In this document: one piece after another, positions 1 to 8,510 of the stretch
How the letters are laid out: each line of letters begins with the position of its first letter
Position numbering within the stretch: the stretch's first letter is position 1
Source of the DNA: an uncultured Anaeroplasma sp.
Lineage (GTDB): Bacteria > Bacillota_I > Bacilli_A > Acholeplasmatales > Anaeroplasmataceae
DNA length: 23,085 bases
Assembly (NCBI GenBank): GCA_934216145.1
Contig: CAKQBG010000030.1
Span: 1-23,085 of the forward strand
Reading direction: 5' to 3'
Notes under the pieces: generated by a model
Told to the model about the DNA's origin: nothing
What the model saw: the letters and a program-made list of their open reading frames with translations, nothing else
Database searches by the model: none
Position numbers and translations under genes: made by a program

Positions 1-97
1 TCTTTCCAGATTTTAAACTGGTTTGAAACCCCATTTTTGTTTATCGAGGACTGATTATTTCTTCACAGCCCCTTTTAATTACTTATACTATTATTCT

Positions 98-337
98 TTA
101 TTTTAAATAGCTAAATAAATCACTCGAAATACCTTTTTCCTTCAAGATAGAAACAATCTTATCCTCTTTGTCAGATGATATATCTCTATTAGCTAGCTTA
201 GCACTTTTTCTAATCAGCATTCTAACATTATCTTCATCAGATAAATCTAAACGAGATGCTTCAAAAATTAAATTTTGTACCTCACTAGAATTAATATTTG
301 CTTTATCAAGCATATTTAAAATTGAATTTATATCCAT
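98..337 (-). CDS. Small SpoVIF-like protein (stage VI sporulation protein F family)
   Basis: A 79-residue soluble protein with no membrane segment. The central stretch 'DNVRMLIRKSAKLANRD' followed by 'KEDKIVSILK' resembles the conserved core of stage VI sporulation protein F, as I recall it ('VRxLIxxVAxLANKxVxxxxEDxIV'). Members of that family are about 80 residues and affect late spore or coat properties in Bacillus. I choose the ATG at 337, because an AGGAGG site (346-351) lies 8 nt upstream; a GTG one codon earlier (340) would be only 5 nt away. It is the last gene of the run rluB, cmk-S1, der, gpsA, about 45 nt after gpsA. The match is by motif memory only, so the family call is moderate and the function inferred. 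Confidence 0.6.
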   Translation of the reverse strand: MDINSILNMLDKANINSSEVQNLIFEASRLDLSDEDNVRMLIRKSAKLANRDISSDKEDKIVSILKEKGISSDLFSYLK

Positions 338-384
338 CACATATTCCTCCTAATTTAGAATATGCAATAGCCTAAAAAAAGAAA

Positions 385-1386
385 CTAACAATATTTCTCT
401 TCTTTTAAATCTCTAGCTAAAAGCTGATGTAATCCATCCTCTGCACTTAGCTTATTAGTAACAACTAAATAAGCAGTATCAATGATAGGAAGCTCTAAAT
501 TATACTTAATACCTATTTCATGTCCGGCCTTAATGGCACGAATACCCTCAACGGATTGAACAATAGAGCCCTCAGCCTGCTCAATTGATTCACCTCTACC
601 GATTCTTAATCCACATTGGAAATTTCTCGAATTCATACTTGATGCTGTAACAATTAAATCACCAACACCAGATAATCCATAGGCTGTTTCCTTTTTACCA
701 CCTAAGGCAACAACAATTGAAGCAATCTCTTTAATTCCTCTTGAAATTAAGCCGGCTCTAGCATTTTCACCTAAGCCCATTCCAGAAGCAATTCCAGAAA
801 CTATTGCTATAGCGTTTTTAATTGCTCCTCCTGTTTCAACACCAATAACATCACTTGAGGTATAAACTCTTAAATATTTCTCATTAGAGAAAATTTTTTG
901 AATATATTCTCTATCCTCTTTTGATTCTGATGCTGCAACTAATGATGTAACCTTACGTAATATTAATTCCTCAGCATGAGATGGACCTGATAGTGCTACA
1001 TAACCCTTTATCTTAGATTCATTAATCTCATCCTTAACAATTTGACTAACACGATATGATGTCTCAGGTTCAATTCCTTTACTTACATTAACAAAAAGCT
1101 TTTTTTCACTAATTATAGAATTAATTTCATGTAAAACACTTCTCATTGCCTTTGTAGGAACACATAAAACTAATACTGAAGAATAAGCACAAGCTTCCTT
1201 TAAATCTAATGTTGCCTTAATATTAGATGGAATTGTAACATCAAAAAAAGGATGTAAATGGGTTTTATTAATCTTATCCACAAATGAAGCATTAATATCT
1301 CGAATTAAAACATTATTACCATTATCTGATAATGCTTGAGCTAATGTAGTACCCCAAGCACCCCCACCGATTATAGATATATTCAT
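385..1386 (-). CDS. gpsA: NAD(P)-dependent glycerol-3-phosphate dehydrogenase
   Basis: Reduces dihydroxyacetone phosphate to sn-glycerol-3-phosphate in the cytoplasm, supplying the backbone for phospholipid synthesis. At 333 residues it has the usual family length. The N-terminal dinucleotide-binding motif is 'GGGAWGTT' (residues 7-14). The conserved 'VSKGIE' (about 101-106) and 'GPSHAEE' (134-140) follow, then 'GGAIKNAIA' (186-194) carrying the catalytic lysine K190. The start ATG at 1386 is preceded by a GAGGGA ribosome binding site that lies inside the last codons of der, whose stop is only 2 nt upstream. Translation of the two genes is therefore probably coupled. A der-gpsA order is common in Firmicutes, often followed by a small sporulation gene, as here. 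Confidence 0.96.
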   Translation of the reverse strand: MNISIIGGGAWGTTLAQALSDNGNNVLIRDINASFVDKINKTHLHPFFDVTIPSNIKATLDLKEACAYSSVLVLCVPTKAMRSVLHEINSIISEKKLFVNVSKGIEPETSYRVSQIVKDEINESKIKGYVALSGPSHAEELILRKVTSLVAASESKEDREYIQKIFSNEKYLRVYTSSDVIGVETGGAIKNAIAIVSGIASGMGLGENARAGLISRGIKEIASIVVALGGKKETAYGLSGVGDLIVTASSMNSRNFQCGLRIGRGESIEQAEGSIVQSVEGIRAIKAGHEIGIKYNLELPIIDTAYLVVTNKLSAEDGLHQLLARDLKEEKYC

Positions 1387-1388
1387 AA

Positions 1389-2693
1389 TTAATCCCTCTT
1401 TCTAAATTCTAGTTTAATTGGGGTTGCAAAGAAATCAAAATTCTTTCTAATTTGATTTTCTAAATATCTATAATAAGAGAAATGTAAATATTTAGGTTCA
1501 TTTACAAATACTGCAAATGTAGGTGGCTCAACTCCAACCTGTGATGTATAATAAATTCTAATTTTGCCACCATTAAATTCACTAGGTGGGAACATAGCAA
1601 CTGCATCAGCAATAACATCATTTAATGTAGATGTTTGAATACGACGATGATATGCCTCATATGCTTCAATTATTGAAGGGAATAGAGTATGAACTCTCTT
1701 ATTCTCTTTAGCAGATAAAAAGACAATTGGAGCATGAGATAAATATTTAAAATTACTACGAATATCATCTGTCCATTCTTGCATTGTCTTAGAATTCTTT
1801 TCAATTAAATCCCATTTATTAACAACAATAATACATGGCTTATTATATTCTTCAATATATTGTCCAACATGCATATCCTGATCAATCATACCTGTAGATG
1901 CATCTAAAACTAAAAGAACAACATCACTTCTACCAATCGCATCAACACTACGAATAACAGAATATTTTTCAACATTTTCATAAATTTTTCCACGCTTACG
2001 TAAACCAGCAGTATCAATAACTACGTATTCTCTACCATTAGCCTTAAAGCGAGTATCAATTGTATCTCTTGTTGTACCAGCTATATCAGAAACAATAACT
2101 CTATTATCATTTAATAATGTATTTGTAAGACTAGACTTACCAACATTAGGTCTACCAATTAAACAAAATTTTATTGCATCATCATTTTCTTCAACCTTTT
2201 CAATAGGAAAATGATTAATAACTGAATCTAGTAAATTACCAACACCAATACCATGAGAGCTTGATAATGGAATAGGATCTCCAAAGCCTAAAGAATAGAA
2301 TTCATAAACATTCTCCTTAAACTTTTGATCATCAACCTTATTAACTGCAAGTAAAACTGGCTTTTTGGTTTTATATAAAAGCTTTGCTATAAATGTATCA
2401 TCATCAGTAACACCACTACGACAATCCACAACAAATACGATGACATCAGCCTCTTCCATTGCAATTTCTGCTTGTGCCTTAATCTCAGTTTGGAATGGAG
2501 CGTCACTTATCTCAATTCCCCCTGTATCAATCACGAAAAATTCCTTAGAAAGCCAGGATGCTTTTGAATAGATTCTATCCCTTGTAACTCCTGGCTGGTC
2601 ATCAGTAATGGATAATCTTTCTCCAATGATACGATTAAATAATGTAGACTTACCAACGTTTGGCCTACCAACTATCGCTACCTTTGGTAACAT
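1389..2693 (-). CDS. der: Ribosome assembly GTPase Der (EngA)
   Basis: Essential GTPase with two tandem G domains that acts in 50S subunit maturation. The first P-loop 'GRPNVGKS' is at residues 9-16 and the second identical one at about 180-187. Each domain has a DTxG switch ('DTGGI', 'DTAGL') and an NKxD specificity motif ('NKVD', 'NKWD'). The last 85 or so residues form the KH-like domain ('EFNGGKIRIYYTSQ'). I take the ATG at 2693 as the start, giving 434 residues: a GGTGGTG site lies just upstream, and an in-frame TTG five codons earlier has no site of its own. It lies 29 nt after the cmk-S1 stop and 2 nt before gpsA, in one operon. Confidence 0.97.
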   Translation of the reverse strand: MLPKVAIVGRPNVGKSTLFNRIIGERLSITDDQPGVTRDRIYSKASWLSKEFFVIDTGGIEISDAPFQTEIKAQAEIAMEEADVIVFVVDCRSGVTDDDTFIAKLLYKTKKPVLLAVNKVDDQKFKENVYEFYSLGFGDPIPLSSSHGIGVGNLLDSVINHFPIEKVEENDDAIKFCLIGRPNVGKSSLTNTLLNDNRVIVSDIAGTTRDTIDTRFKANGREYVVIDTAGLRKRGKIYENVEKYSVIRSVDAIGRSDVVLLVLDASTGMIDQDMHVGQYIEEYNKPCIIVVNKWDLIEKNSKTMQEWTDDIRSNFKYLSHAPIVFLSAKENKRVHTLFPSIIEAYEAYHRRIQTSTLNDVIADAVAMFPPSEFNGGKIRIYYTSQVGVEPPTFAVFVNEPKYLHFSYYRYLENQIRKNFDFFATPIKLEFRKRD

Positions 2694-2722
2694 TTTATTC
2701 ACCACCAATATAAATTATATTA

Positions 2723-4747
2723 TTATTTTAAGCTATCCTTAAAAACATCTCCTAATGTAGTAGGCTTTTCCTCTTCATTAAGATACTTTTCATAAGATTT
2801 TCTTTCTTGCTCTGCTAAATACTTGCGAATAGATAATCTTAGCTTCCACTCTCTTGGCTTAATTTCCATAATATAAGCCTTCTCAGTATCACCTACTGAA
2901 TAGTAGCTTGCTAAATCATTCTTACGCTCTAATGTTGCTTCATTTAAAGGTACAAATCCATCAACACCTAAAGCCTCAACAACTAATCCGTTTTCCTTAA
3001 CCTCAGTAACCTTAACATCAACAAGGTCTCCCTCATGAGCCTTAACTCTATCCCAAGGATTGTCCATTAAAGCCTTTCTAGATAAAGAGATTTTTTCCTT
3101 CTCAAGATTAATTGCGATAATAGCTACCTCAACCTCATCTCCGATAACAACTGATGCTTGGAAATTATCATTAGGATTATGAGAATATTCTGAATTATGA
3201 AGTAATCCCTTAACCTCAGGAGCTAATTCTAATAATAATCCAAATGGAAGCTTATTTACTACCTTACCTACTACTTTATCAGAAACCTTATGAGCTTCAG
3301 CATATAAAGTAAATGGAGTCTTTAATAAAGCTTTTCTAGATAATTCAAGTTTATTATTATTCTTAGATAAAACCTTAACTTCAATCTTATCGCCAACATG
3401 TAATTCCTTATTAATATCAATAAAGCTATGAGAAACCTGATTAGTCTTTAATAAGCCTTGAACATAATTAAATTTAACTAATGCACCATACTTTTCAACC
3501 TTTGTAACAGTACCAGTTAAAACATCACCCTCATTAATAGATTCATATTCAGCTTCTCTATTCTTTTGGTATTCCTCTTGCTCAATAACCTTTTGAGAAA
3601 CAACACCTCTATGCTTCTTTTCATCAAGCTCAATAATACGAACTAATACCTTACTACCAAGTTTAACATTGCTTCCTGATTGGCTCATAGGCATAAATAA
3701 GCTTACACCTTGGTATAAGCAGTTATAGCCTTTACCTTCAACCTCATTCTTAACAACAACTTCAATGTTTTCATTATTTTCTTTTTTAGAAACTAAACTT
3801 AAAAAGTTTTCATGCTTTAATAAATTTAAACGAGATAAGAAAATACTATCCTCACTAACCTTCATAACCTCAGCTTCAATCTCGTCTCCAACCTTAACAA
3901 TATCCTTGAAAGATTCAACACTAGCATCCTTAGTATAATGATCTAAATGCATTGTACCCTCAGTAAAGCAACCATCTATTCCAACAAAAATTGTCTTGTC
4001 ATCCTTGATTAAAACAATCTTGCCCTTAACTAAGTCTCTAGGCTTTAATTCCTTCATTTCAAAATTTTCCATTGTATTTTTCTCTTCCATTTCCTTCATC
4101 CTCTTATCTATTAAATTAATTATTTTATTACAGACCTCATCAAAGCTTAAGCTTGTAGTATCAAGTAATACTGCATCTTTAGCAATTTTTAATGGAGCAA
4201 TTTCACGATGTGAATCCTTATAATCGCGAACCTTTATTTCATTCAAAATAGTTTCAAAATCAGATTCAATTCCAAGTTTTTCATTTTCAAGACATCTTCT
4301 TTTAGCTCTTTCCTTAGCACTTGCTGTAAGGAAAATTTTTAAATCAGCATTAGGAACAACGATAGTACCAATATCTCTACCATCCATTATTACTAATCCA
4401 TTCTTACAAGATTCTCTTTGAAATTCAACCATTTTTTCTCTTACAATTTTAACTTTTGAAACCTGAGAAACTGAATTTGTTATTTCCTCAGTTCTAATTA
4501 AACCATTAACATCTATTCCATTTAAATAAATAATATTATTAGAATAAATTACATTTATTTCATTTAAAAAATCATATTTAGTTTCATCATAAATATCAAT
4601 ACCACGTCTTAAAGCCTCTAGAGTAACAGCTCTATACATAGCGCCAGTATCGATATGAGTAAATCCACGCAAAGAAGCAATAGCCTTCGAAATAGAAGAT
4701 TTACCACTACCTGCTGGACCGTCTATCGCAACAACAAAATTATCCAT
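2723..4747 (-). CDS. Fused cytidylate kinase and ribosomal protein S1-like protein
   Basis: One 674-residue reading frame joins two functions. Residues 1-215 are cytidylate kinase, which phosphorylates CMP/dCMP: P-loop 'GPAGSGKSS' (10-18), 'HIDTGAMYRA' (31-40), 'MDGRDIGT' (121-128) and 'RDYKDSHRE' (174-182). A charged linker follows (about 216-236), then five S1-type OB-fold repeats from about residue 238. Repeats 3 and 4 each end in the canonical 'LSRKAL', and repeat 5 ends in 'LRLSIRKY'. In most Firmicutes cmk and rpsA are adjacent but separate; here there is no stop between them. The start ATG at 4747 has a TTGAGGTAAAT site upstream, 15 nt after rluB. The linker contains methionines M217, M220, M226 and M231, some with purine-rich sequence upstream, so a free S1 product is possible but unproven. 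Confidence 0.93.
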   Translation of the reverse strand: MDNFVVAIDGPAGSGKSSISKAIASLRGFTHIDTGAMYRAVTLEALRRGIDIYDETKYDFLNEINVIYSNNIIYLNGIDVNGLIRTEEITNSVSQVSKVKIVREKMVEFQRESCKNGLVIMDGRDIGTIVVPNADLKIFLTASAKERAKRRCLENEKLGIESDFETILNEIKVRDYKDSHREIAPLKIAKDAVLLDTTSLSFDEVCNKIINLIDKRMKEMEEKNTMENFEMKELKPRDLVKGKIVLIKDDKTIFVGIDGCFTEGTMHLDHYTKDASVESFKDIVKVGDEIEAEVMKVSEDSIFLSRLNLLKHENFLSLVSKKENNENIEVVVKNEVEGKGYNCLYQGVSLFMPMSQSGSNVKLGSKVLVRIIELDEKKHRGVVSQKVIEQEEYQKNREAEYESINEGDVLTGTVTKVEKYGALVKFNYVQGLLKTNQVSHSFIDINKELHVGDKIEVKVLSKNNNKLELSRKALLKTPFTLYAEAHKVSDKVVGKVVNKLPFGLLLELAPEVKGLLHNSEYSHNPNDNFQASVVIGDEVEVAIIAINLEKEKISLSRKALMDNPWDRVKAHEGDLVDVKVTEVKENGLVVEALGVDGFVPLNEATLERKNDLASYYSVGDTEKAYIMEIKPREWKLRLSIRKYLAEQERKSYEKYLNEEEKPTTLGDVFKDSLK

Positions 4748-4762
4748 ATTTACCTCAATATC

Positions 4763-5491
4763 CTATAAACTATATAGTTTCTTTATTTCGTGAGGCTTAA
4801 GTGCTCTATATTCACCAACACCTAATCCTTCAAGAGTAATACCACCAAAGGCTACTCTTTTAAGCTTTTTAACCTCAAAGCCAACTGCCTCACACATTTT
4901 TCTAACCTGTCTATTACGACCCTCAGTTATAGTTATAGAAATCAATGACGAATTATTCTTTCTATCAAATGATATAATATCCACTAAGGCTCTTTTTGTA
5001 ATTGTTCCATCAATAAGAACACCCTTAATAAGATTGGTTACAGCATCTTGATTTATAATACCATTAACTCTAACTTGATAAGTCTTTTCAACTTCTTTTT
5101 GACTTCTAGTAAGTCTATAAGATAAGTCTCCATCATTAGTAAAAAGTAAAACACCTGAAGTATCATAATCTAATCTTCCAATAGGGAAAATTCTAGTCTT
5201 TTTAGTCTCAGGATCAATTAAATCCATAACTGTTCTTCTACCTCTATCATCTGATACAGTAGTTATATAGCCAGTAGGCTTATTCATTACATAATAAACA
5301 AGCTCCTGACGAGTTATTAGTTTTCCATCAACCTCAATTATATCTTTCTTAGATACCCTAGTACCTAATTCAGATACAATTTCACCATTGACCTTAACTC
5401 TATTAGAGGTTATTAGCTCTTCACATTTTCTTCTACTCGCAACACCACATGCTGCCATTACCTTTTGTAATCTTTCCTTATTATCATCCAC
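4763..5491 (-). CDS. rluB: 23S rRNA pseudouridine synthase RluB-type (RsuA/RluB family)
   Basis: Isomerises a uridine in 23S rRNA to pseudouridine. An N-terminal S4 RNA-binding domain ('RLQKVMAACGVASRRKCEELI') is followed by the catalytic domain with 'GRLDYDTSGVLL', in which the aspartate of GRLD is catalytic. Other family marks are 'YVMNKPTGYITT' and 'ITEGRNRQVRKMCEAVG'. I place the start at a GTG at 5491 (243 residues). A GGTGATT site sits just upstream (5496-5501) and the promoter -10 ends at 5511, so the longer in-frame extension to 5542 would start upstream of the transcript. The extension also reads as a hydrophobic stretch foreign to the family. First gene of the operon with cmk-S1, der and gpsA. 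Confidence 0.93.
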   Translation of the reverse strand: MDDNKERLQKVMAACGVASRRKCEELITSNRVKVNGEIVSELGTRVSKKDIIEVDGKLITRQELVYYVMNKPTGYITTVSDDRGRRTVMDLIDPETKKTRIFPIGRLDYDTSGVLLFTNDGDLSYRLTRSQKEVEKTYQVRVNGIINQDAVTNLIKGVLIDGTITKRALVDIISFDRKNNSSLISITITEGRNRQVRKMCEAVGFEVKKLKRVAFGGITLEGLGVGEYRALKPHEIKKLYSL

Positions 5492-5510
5492 GACAATCAC
5501 CACAAAATAA

Positions 5511-5539
5511 ATTATACTAAAAAAATAGTCAAAATACAA
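5511..5539 (-). promoter_or_regulatory. Promoter of the rluB operon
   Basis: On the minus strand TTGTAT (5534-5539) and TATAAT (5511-5516) are separated by exactly 17 nt. The predicted start near 5504 leaves a leader of only about a dozen bases before the GTG of rluB. The same -35 and -10 hexamers with the same spacing occur in front of the RNA gene at 21151. Confidence 0.75.
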
Positions 5540-5629
5540 CACAAAAACGATAATTAGTTTTTAGGATGAGCTTAATGTATTCATACATTATTATTTGTCA
5601 GTATGTTAAATTTAACCAATTTTATTAAT

Positions 5630-6127
5630 TTACATAAAAATAAAAAATAATAATAAACATAAAATAAAACAAATTAAATCACAAATTATTCCTACTATAT
5701 AAGCATGATGAGTCTTTTTAATTCCACATACACCAAAATATAATCCCATTACATAAACAGTTGTGTCATTTCCACCCTGCAATATAGCCGAAATAAAACC
5801 TATATTAGAATCCACTCCATATTTTTTCATAATTTCAATCATTAATGATAATGAAGCATGAGATGAAATTGGCCTAAATATTCCTTGTAGTATTAAATCA
5901 TGAGGAATTGGTAAATCTTTTAATAAATCATTTAATATTTTTGAAGCCTTAAAGACTTGAACAGATACAATCATTACTAATAAGTAGGGAAATAACTCAA
6001 AGCCCATTTTCATTGAATCCTTAGCACCATTAATAAATGATTGATAAGCATTATTTTTATTAATAATAGAAAAAATAAGGGTTAGAATAATAAACCCTAA
6101 AATAATATAATAGCTAAGATTTTGCAA
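5630..6127 (-). CDS. spmB: Spore maturation protein B-like membrane protein
   Basis: A 165-residue integral membrane protein with about four hydrophobic segments. It carries SpmB features: 'FELFPYLLVMIVSVQVFKAS', 'FRPISSHASLSLM' and 'ILQGGNDTTVYVMGLYFG', the last resembling the nucleoside-transporter gate fold. In Bacillus, SpmA and SpmB are needed for normal dehydration of the spore core. The start is TTG at 6127, with a GGGGTGA site (6134-6140) 6 nt upstream; I see no plausible ATG near the expected N-terminus. It overlaps the end of spmA by 14 nt, so the pair is translationally coupled. The substrate of the family is not known. Confidence 0.85.
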   Translation of the reverse strand: MQNLSYYIILGFIILTLIFSIINKNNAYQSFINGAKDSMKMGFELFPYLLVMIVSVQVFKASKILNDLLKDLPIPHDLILQGIFRPISSHASLSLMIEIMKKYGVDSNIGFISAILQGGNDTTVYVMGLYFGVCGIKKTHHAYIVGIICDLICFILCLLLFFIFM

Positions 6128-6695
6128 GCTTCTTCACCCCTAAATCAAATAAAATAGCTGTAATAGTAACAATTATTGAAATTATTATTGTTAATGTCAC
6201 AATAGCTACAGGATTAGTACTTCCCATTGAATTTCTTATAGCGATAACAGTTGTAGGAATTAAACATACCCCTGAAGTATTAATTAGAAGGAATGTAATC
6301 ATTTCTGGTGTTGCATCCTCTTTATCATTACTATTTTTTTGAAGTTCCTTCATCGCCTTTAATCCAAAGGGAGTAGCTGCACTTCCCATCGATAACATAT
6401 TCGCTATTAAATTCATTGCGATATATTGTAAGGCTAATGAATCCTTATCTAGATTTTTAAATAGAGGATGTATTATTTTTATAACTAATTTACTTAAAAT
6501 CTTAAGTAATCCATTATCCTTTACTATTTCTAAAATGCCACCCCAAAAGATTAATAAAGCATATATTTCAACGAAAAGATAAAATGAACTTATAGGACTT
6601 TCAAGTAAAACAATTGTTACATCATAGAATCTATTTGTAAATAGGCTATAAATAATACCTATTAATAATAATGCAATAAATAGAATATTAGCCAT
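6114..6695 (-). CDS. spmA: Spore maturation protein A-like membrane protein
   Basis: Integral membrane protein, partner of spmB, which it overlaps. Diagnostic segments are 'ANMLSMGSAATPFGLKAM', 'TFLLINTSGVCLIPTTVIAI' and 'SMGSTNP', all characteristic of SpmA and the gate-type nucleoside recognition domain. I choose the ATG at 6695 (193 residues, beginning 'MANILFIALLLIGI') because an AGGTGA site at 6701-6706 lies 5-6 nt upstream and SpmA proteins begin directly with this helix. The longer frame from 6728 has no good site. The family also occurs in non-sporulating bacteria, so it does not alone prove sporulation. Confidence 0.85.
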   Translation of the reverse strand: MANILFIALLLIGIIYSLFTNRFYDVTIVLLESPISSFYLFVEIYALLIFWGGILEIVKDNGLLKILSKLVIKIIHPLFKNLDKDSLALQYIAMNLIANMLSMGSAATPFGLKAMKELQKNSNDKEDATPEMITFLLINTSGVCLIPTTVIAIRNSMGSTNPVAIVTLTIIISIIVTITAILFDLGVKKLAKS

Positions 6696-6760
6696 ATTCT
6701 TCACCTGATTTAACATATTCCTATTCATTCAAAAGTATTCTTCTATTAATTAGATTATTT

Positions 6761-6791
6761 ATTATATTGATTTCATTTAAACAATTGACAA
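6761..6791 (-). promoter_or_regulatory. Possible spmAB promoter, back-to-back with the aminopeptidase promoter
   Basis: Minus strand TTGTCA (6786-6791) and TATAAT (6761-6766), with a long 19-nt spacer. The -35 overlaps, on the opposite strand, the -35 of the plus-strand promoter. The wide spacer makes this only a candidate; a sporulation sigma factor site is not excluded. Confidence 0.4.
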
Positions 6792-6812
6792 ATCATTCAA
6801 CTGTGTTATAAT
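6785..6812 (+). promoter_or_regulatory. Promoter for the M18 aminopeptidase
   Basis: Consensus TTGACA (6785-6790) and TATAAT (6807-6812) with a 16-nt spacer, about 90 nt upstream of the start codon. A second -10 preceded by TG (TGCTATAAT, 6863-6871) lies closer to the gene and could act as an extended -10 promoter; its -35 is poor. Confidence 0.75.
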
Positions 6813-6901
6813 GCAATATAGAATAATATTCTTGATTTATACTTTAATATTATTCATAAAAATGCTATAATACTAGCATAAAATTTAAGGAGGAAAGAAA
6901 A

Positions 6902-8272
6902 ATGTACGGAAAAAATGCATGGAAAAAATATACAGGCAATAAAATTGATGCCTTAATGCAGTTTAATGAAGATTATAAGGACTTCATCTCTACTTGTAAA
7001 ACAGAACGTGAATGTGTTAAATATTCTATAGAGTTATTAGAAAAAAATGGCTATAAGGATATTAATACTGTAAATGAGATTCATACAGGTGATAAGCTTT
7101 ATGCTACTAATATGGGTAAAAATATTTGTGCCTTTATCATTGGTAATGAGCCAATTGAAAATGGTATTAATGTATTAGGTGCTCACATCGATTCACCAAG
7201 AATTGACGTTAAGCAAAATCCATTATATGAAAATAAGGATATGGCATTATTAGATACTCACTACTATGGTGGTATCGTTAAATACCAATGGGTTACTAGA
7301 CCTCTAGCTATTCATGGTGTTGTATGCAAGAAGGATGGTTCTATTGTTGATATTGCAATTGGGGAAAACGATACTGACCCAGTATTCTGTATTACAGATT
7401 TATTACCACATTTAGCACAGGATAAAAATACAAAGCCTGGTACTAAGGTAATTGAAGGTGAAGATTTAGATATTACTGTGGGACATATGCCACTTGATGG
7501 TGAACAAAAGAATGCAGTTAAGGCTGTAGTATTAAAACTATTAAAGGAGCTATATGGAATTGAAGAGGAGGATTTCTTATCAAGCGAATTAGAAATTGTA
7601 CCTCAAGGAAAAGCAAGAGACCTTGGCTTTGATCGTTCAATGGTAATTGGATATGGCCATGATGATAGAGTGTGTGCTTATACTTCTTTAAGAGCAGTAT
7701 TAGATAGTGATGTATGCGATAGAACAGTTTGTGCATGGCTAGTTGATAAAGAGGAAATCGGTTCTGTTGGTGCAACTGGTGCACATTCTAAATGGTTTGA
7801 AAATGTTCTTGCTGAATTAATTAATAAGCAAACATTATATAATGATTTAAAGTTAAGACATGCATTAACTAACACAAAGATGCTATCAAGCGATGTTTCT
7901 GCTGGCTTTGATCCATTATATCCACAAGTATTTGAATCTAAAAATGCTGCATATTTAGGAAAAGGTATTACATTCAATAAATATACGGGTGCTAGAGGAA
8001 AGAGTGGATGCAACGATGCAGCTCCTGAATTTATGGCTCAAATTAGAAATGTAATGGATTCAAATGATATCTATTTCCAAACTGCAGAACTTGGTAAGGT
8101 AGATGTTGGTGGAGGAGGAACAATAGCTTACATTCTTGGTAACTATGCTATGAATGTTATTGATGCTGGTATTCCTGTTCTTTCAATGCATGCCCCATGT
8201 GAGGTTGTATCAAAGGTTGATGTTTATGAAGCTTATCTAGCTTATAAAGCATTCATTAAGGATATAAAGTAA
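6902..8272 (+). CDS. M18 family zinc aminopeptidase
   Basis: Cytoplasmic metallo-aminopeptidase that removes N-terminal residues from peptides; M18 enzymes form large homo-oligomers. The 456-residue length fits. Metal-site motifs are visible: 'HIDSPR' (95-100), 'GHDDRVC' (252-258), 'DKEEIGSVGATG' (282-293) with the catalytic and ligand glutamates, and 'SMHAPCE' near residue 430 with the last histidine. The start ATG has a strong AAGGAGG (6887-6893) 8 nt upstream. It is a single-gene transcript: promoters lie upstream, divergent from spmAB, and a terminator follows directly. The family is sure; physiological substrates are not predictable. Confidence 0.93.
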   Translation: MYGKNAWKKYTGNKIDALMQFNEDYKDFISTCKTERECVKYSIELLEKNGYKDINTVNEIHTGDKLYATNMGKNICAFIIGNEPIENGINVLGAHIDSPRIDVKQNPLYENKDMALLDTHYYGGIVKYQWVTRPLAIHGVVCKKDGSIVDIAIGENDTDPVFCITDLLPHLAQDKNTKPGTKVIEGEDLDITVGHMPLDGEQKNAVKAVVLKLLKELYGIEEEDFLSSELEIVPQGKARDLGFDRSMVIGYGHDDRVCAYTSLRAVLDSDVCDRTVCAWLVDKEEIGSVGATGAHSKWFENVLAELINKQTLYNDLKLRHALTNTKMLSSDVSAGFDPLYPQVFESKNAAYLGKGITFNKYTGARGKSGCNDAAPEFMAQIRNVMDSNDIYFQTAELGKVDVGGGGTIAYILGNYAMNVIDAGIPVLSMHAPCEVVSKVDVYEAYLAYKAFIKDIK

Positions 8273-8283
8273 TTTATTAAAGA

Positions 8284-8307
8284 GGAAATCAATGATTTCC
8301 TTTTTTT
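8284..8307 (+). terminator. Rho-independent terminator of the aminopeptidase gene
   Basis: GGAAATC (8284-8290) pairs with GATTTCC (8294-8300) around an AAT loop, followed by seven T. It begins 12 nt after the stop codon. Confidence 0.88.
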
Positions 8308-8328
8308 AAAAGAACTAAAAAACATTCC

Positions 8329-8363
8329 TAATTAGGTTTTGATTAAGTGCTTAAACCTAATTA
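8329..8363. other. Stem-loop between the terminator and the IS3 relic
   Basis: TAATTAGGTT (8329-8338) pairs with AACCTAATTA (8354-8363), and TAAG/CTTA pairs at the apex with an asymmetric bulge. On the minus strand a short T run follows at a distance, so it may end transcripts coming through the IS relic or from udk. A related sequence lies on the far side of the element at about 9976-10004. Confidence 0.4.
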
Positions 8364-8510
8364 AAAAAAACTCATCCAATAGTTATTTAATATGTAACAT
8401 AAGTCAAGGACACTTATAAAAAAAGCGTAATTATTTGTGTATATATTTTCATTTCCCTAGGAGAATACAAACTTAATATTTAATTGGAAACTAATTGTGT
8501 TGGTTCATGA

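Noticed and set aside
1..97. Left edge with GGGGCTGTG on the minus strand and a small CCAG/CTGG stem, like the end of a transposon or a downstream gene
   Set aside because: The window stops before anything diagnostic; no frame or paired inverted repeat can be shown.
5492..5542. N-terminal extension of rluB starting at 5542
   Set aside because: It lies across the -10 and -35 of the promoter and encodes a hydrophobic stretch absent from RluB proteins; the GTG at 5491 has a good site.
7678..8013. Open frames on the minus strand inside the M18 aminopeptidase
   Set aside because: Shadow frames of a well-supported gene; no sites and no motifs.
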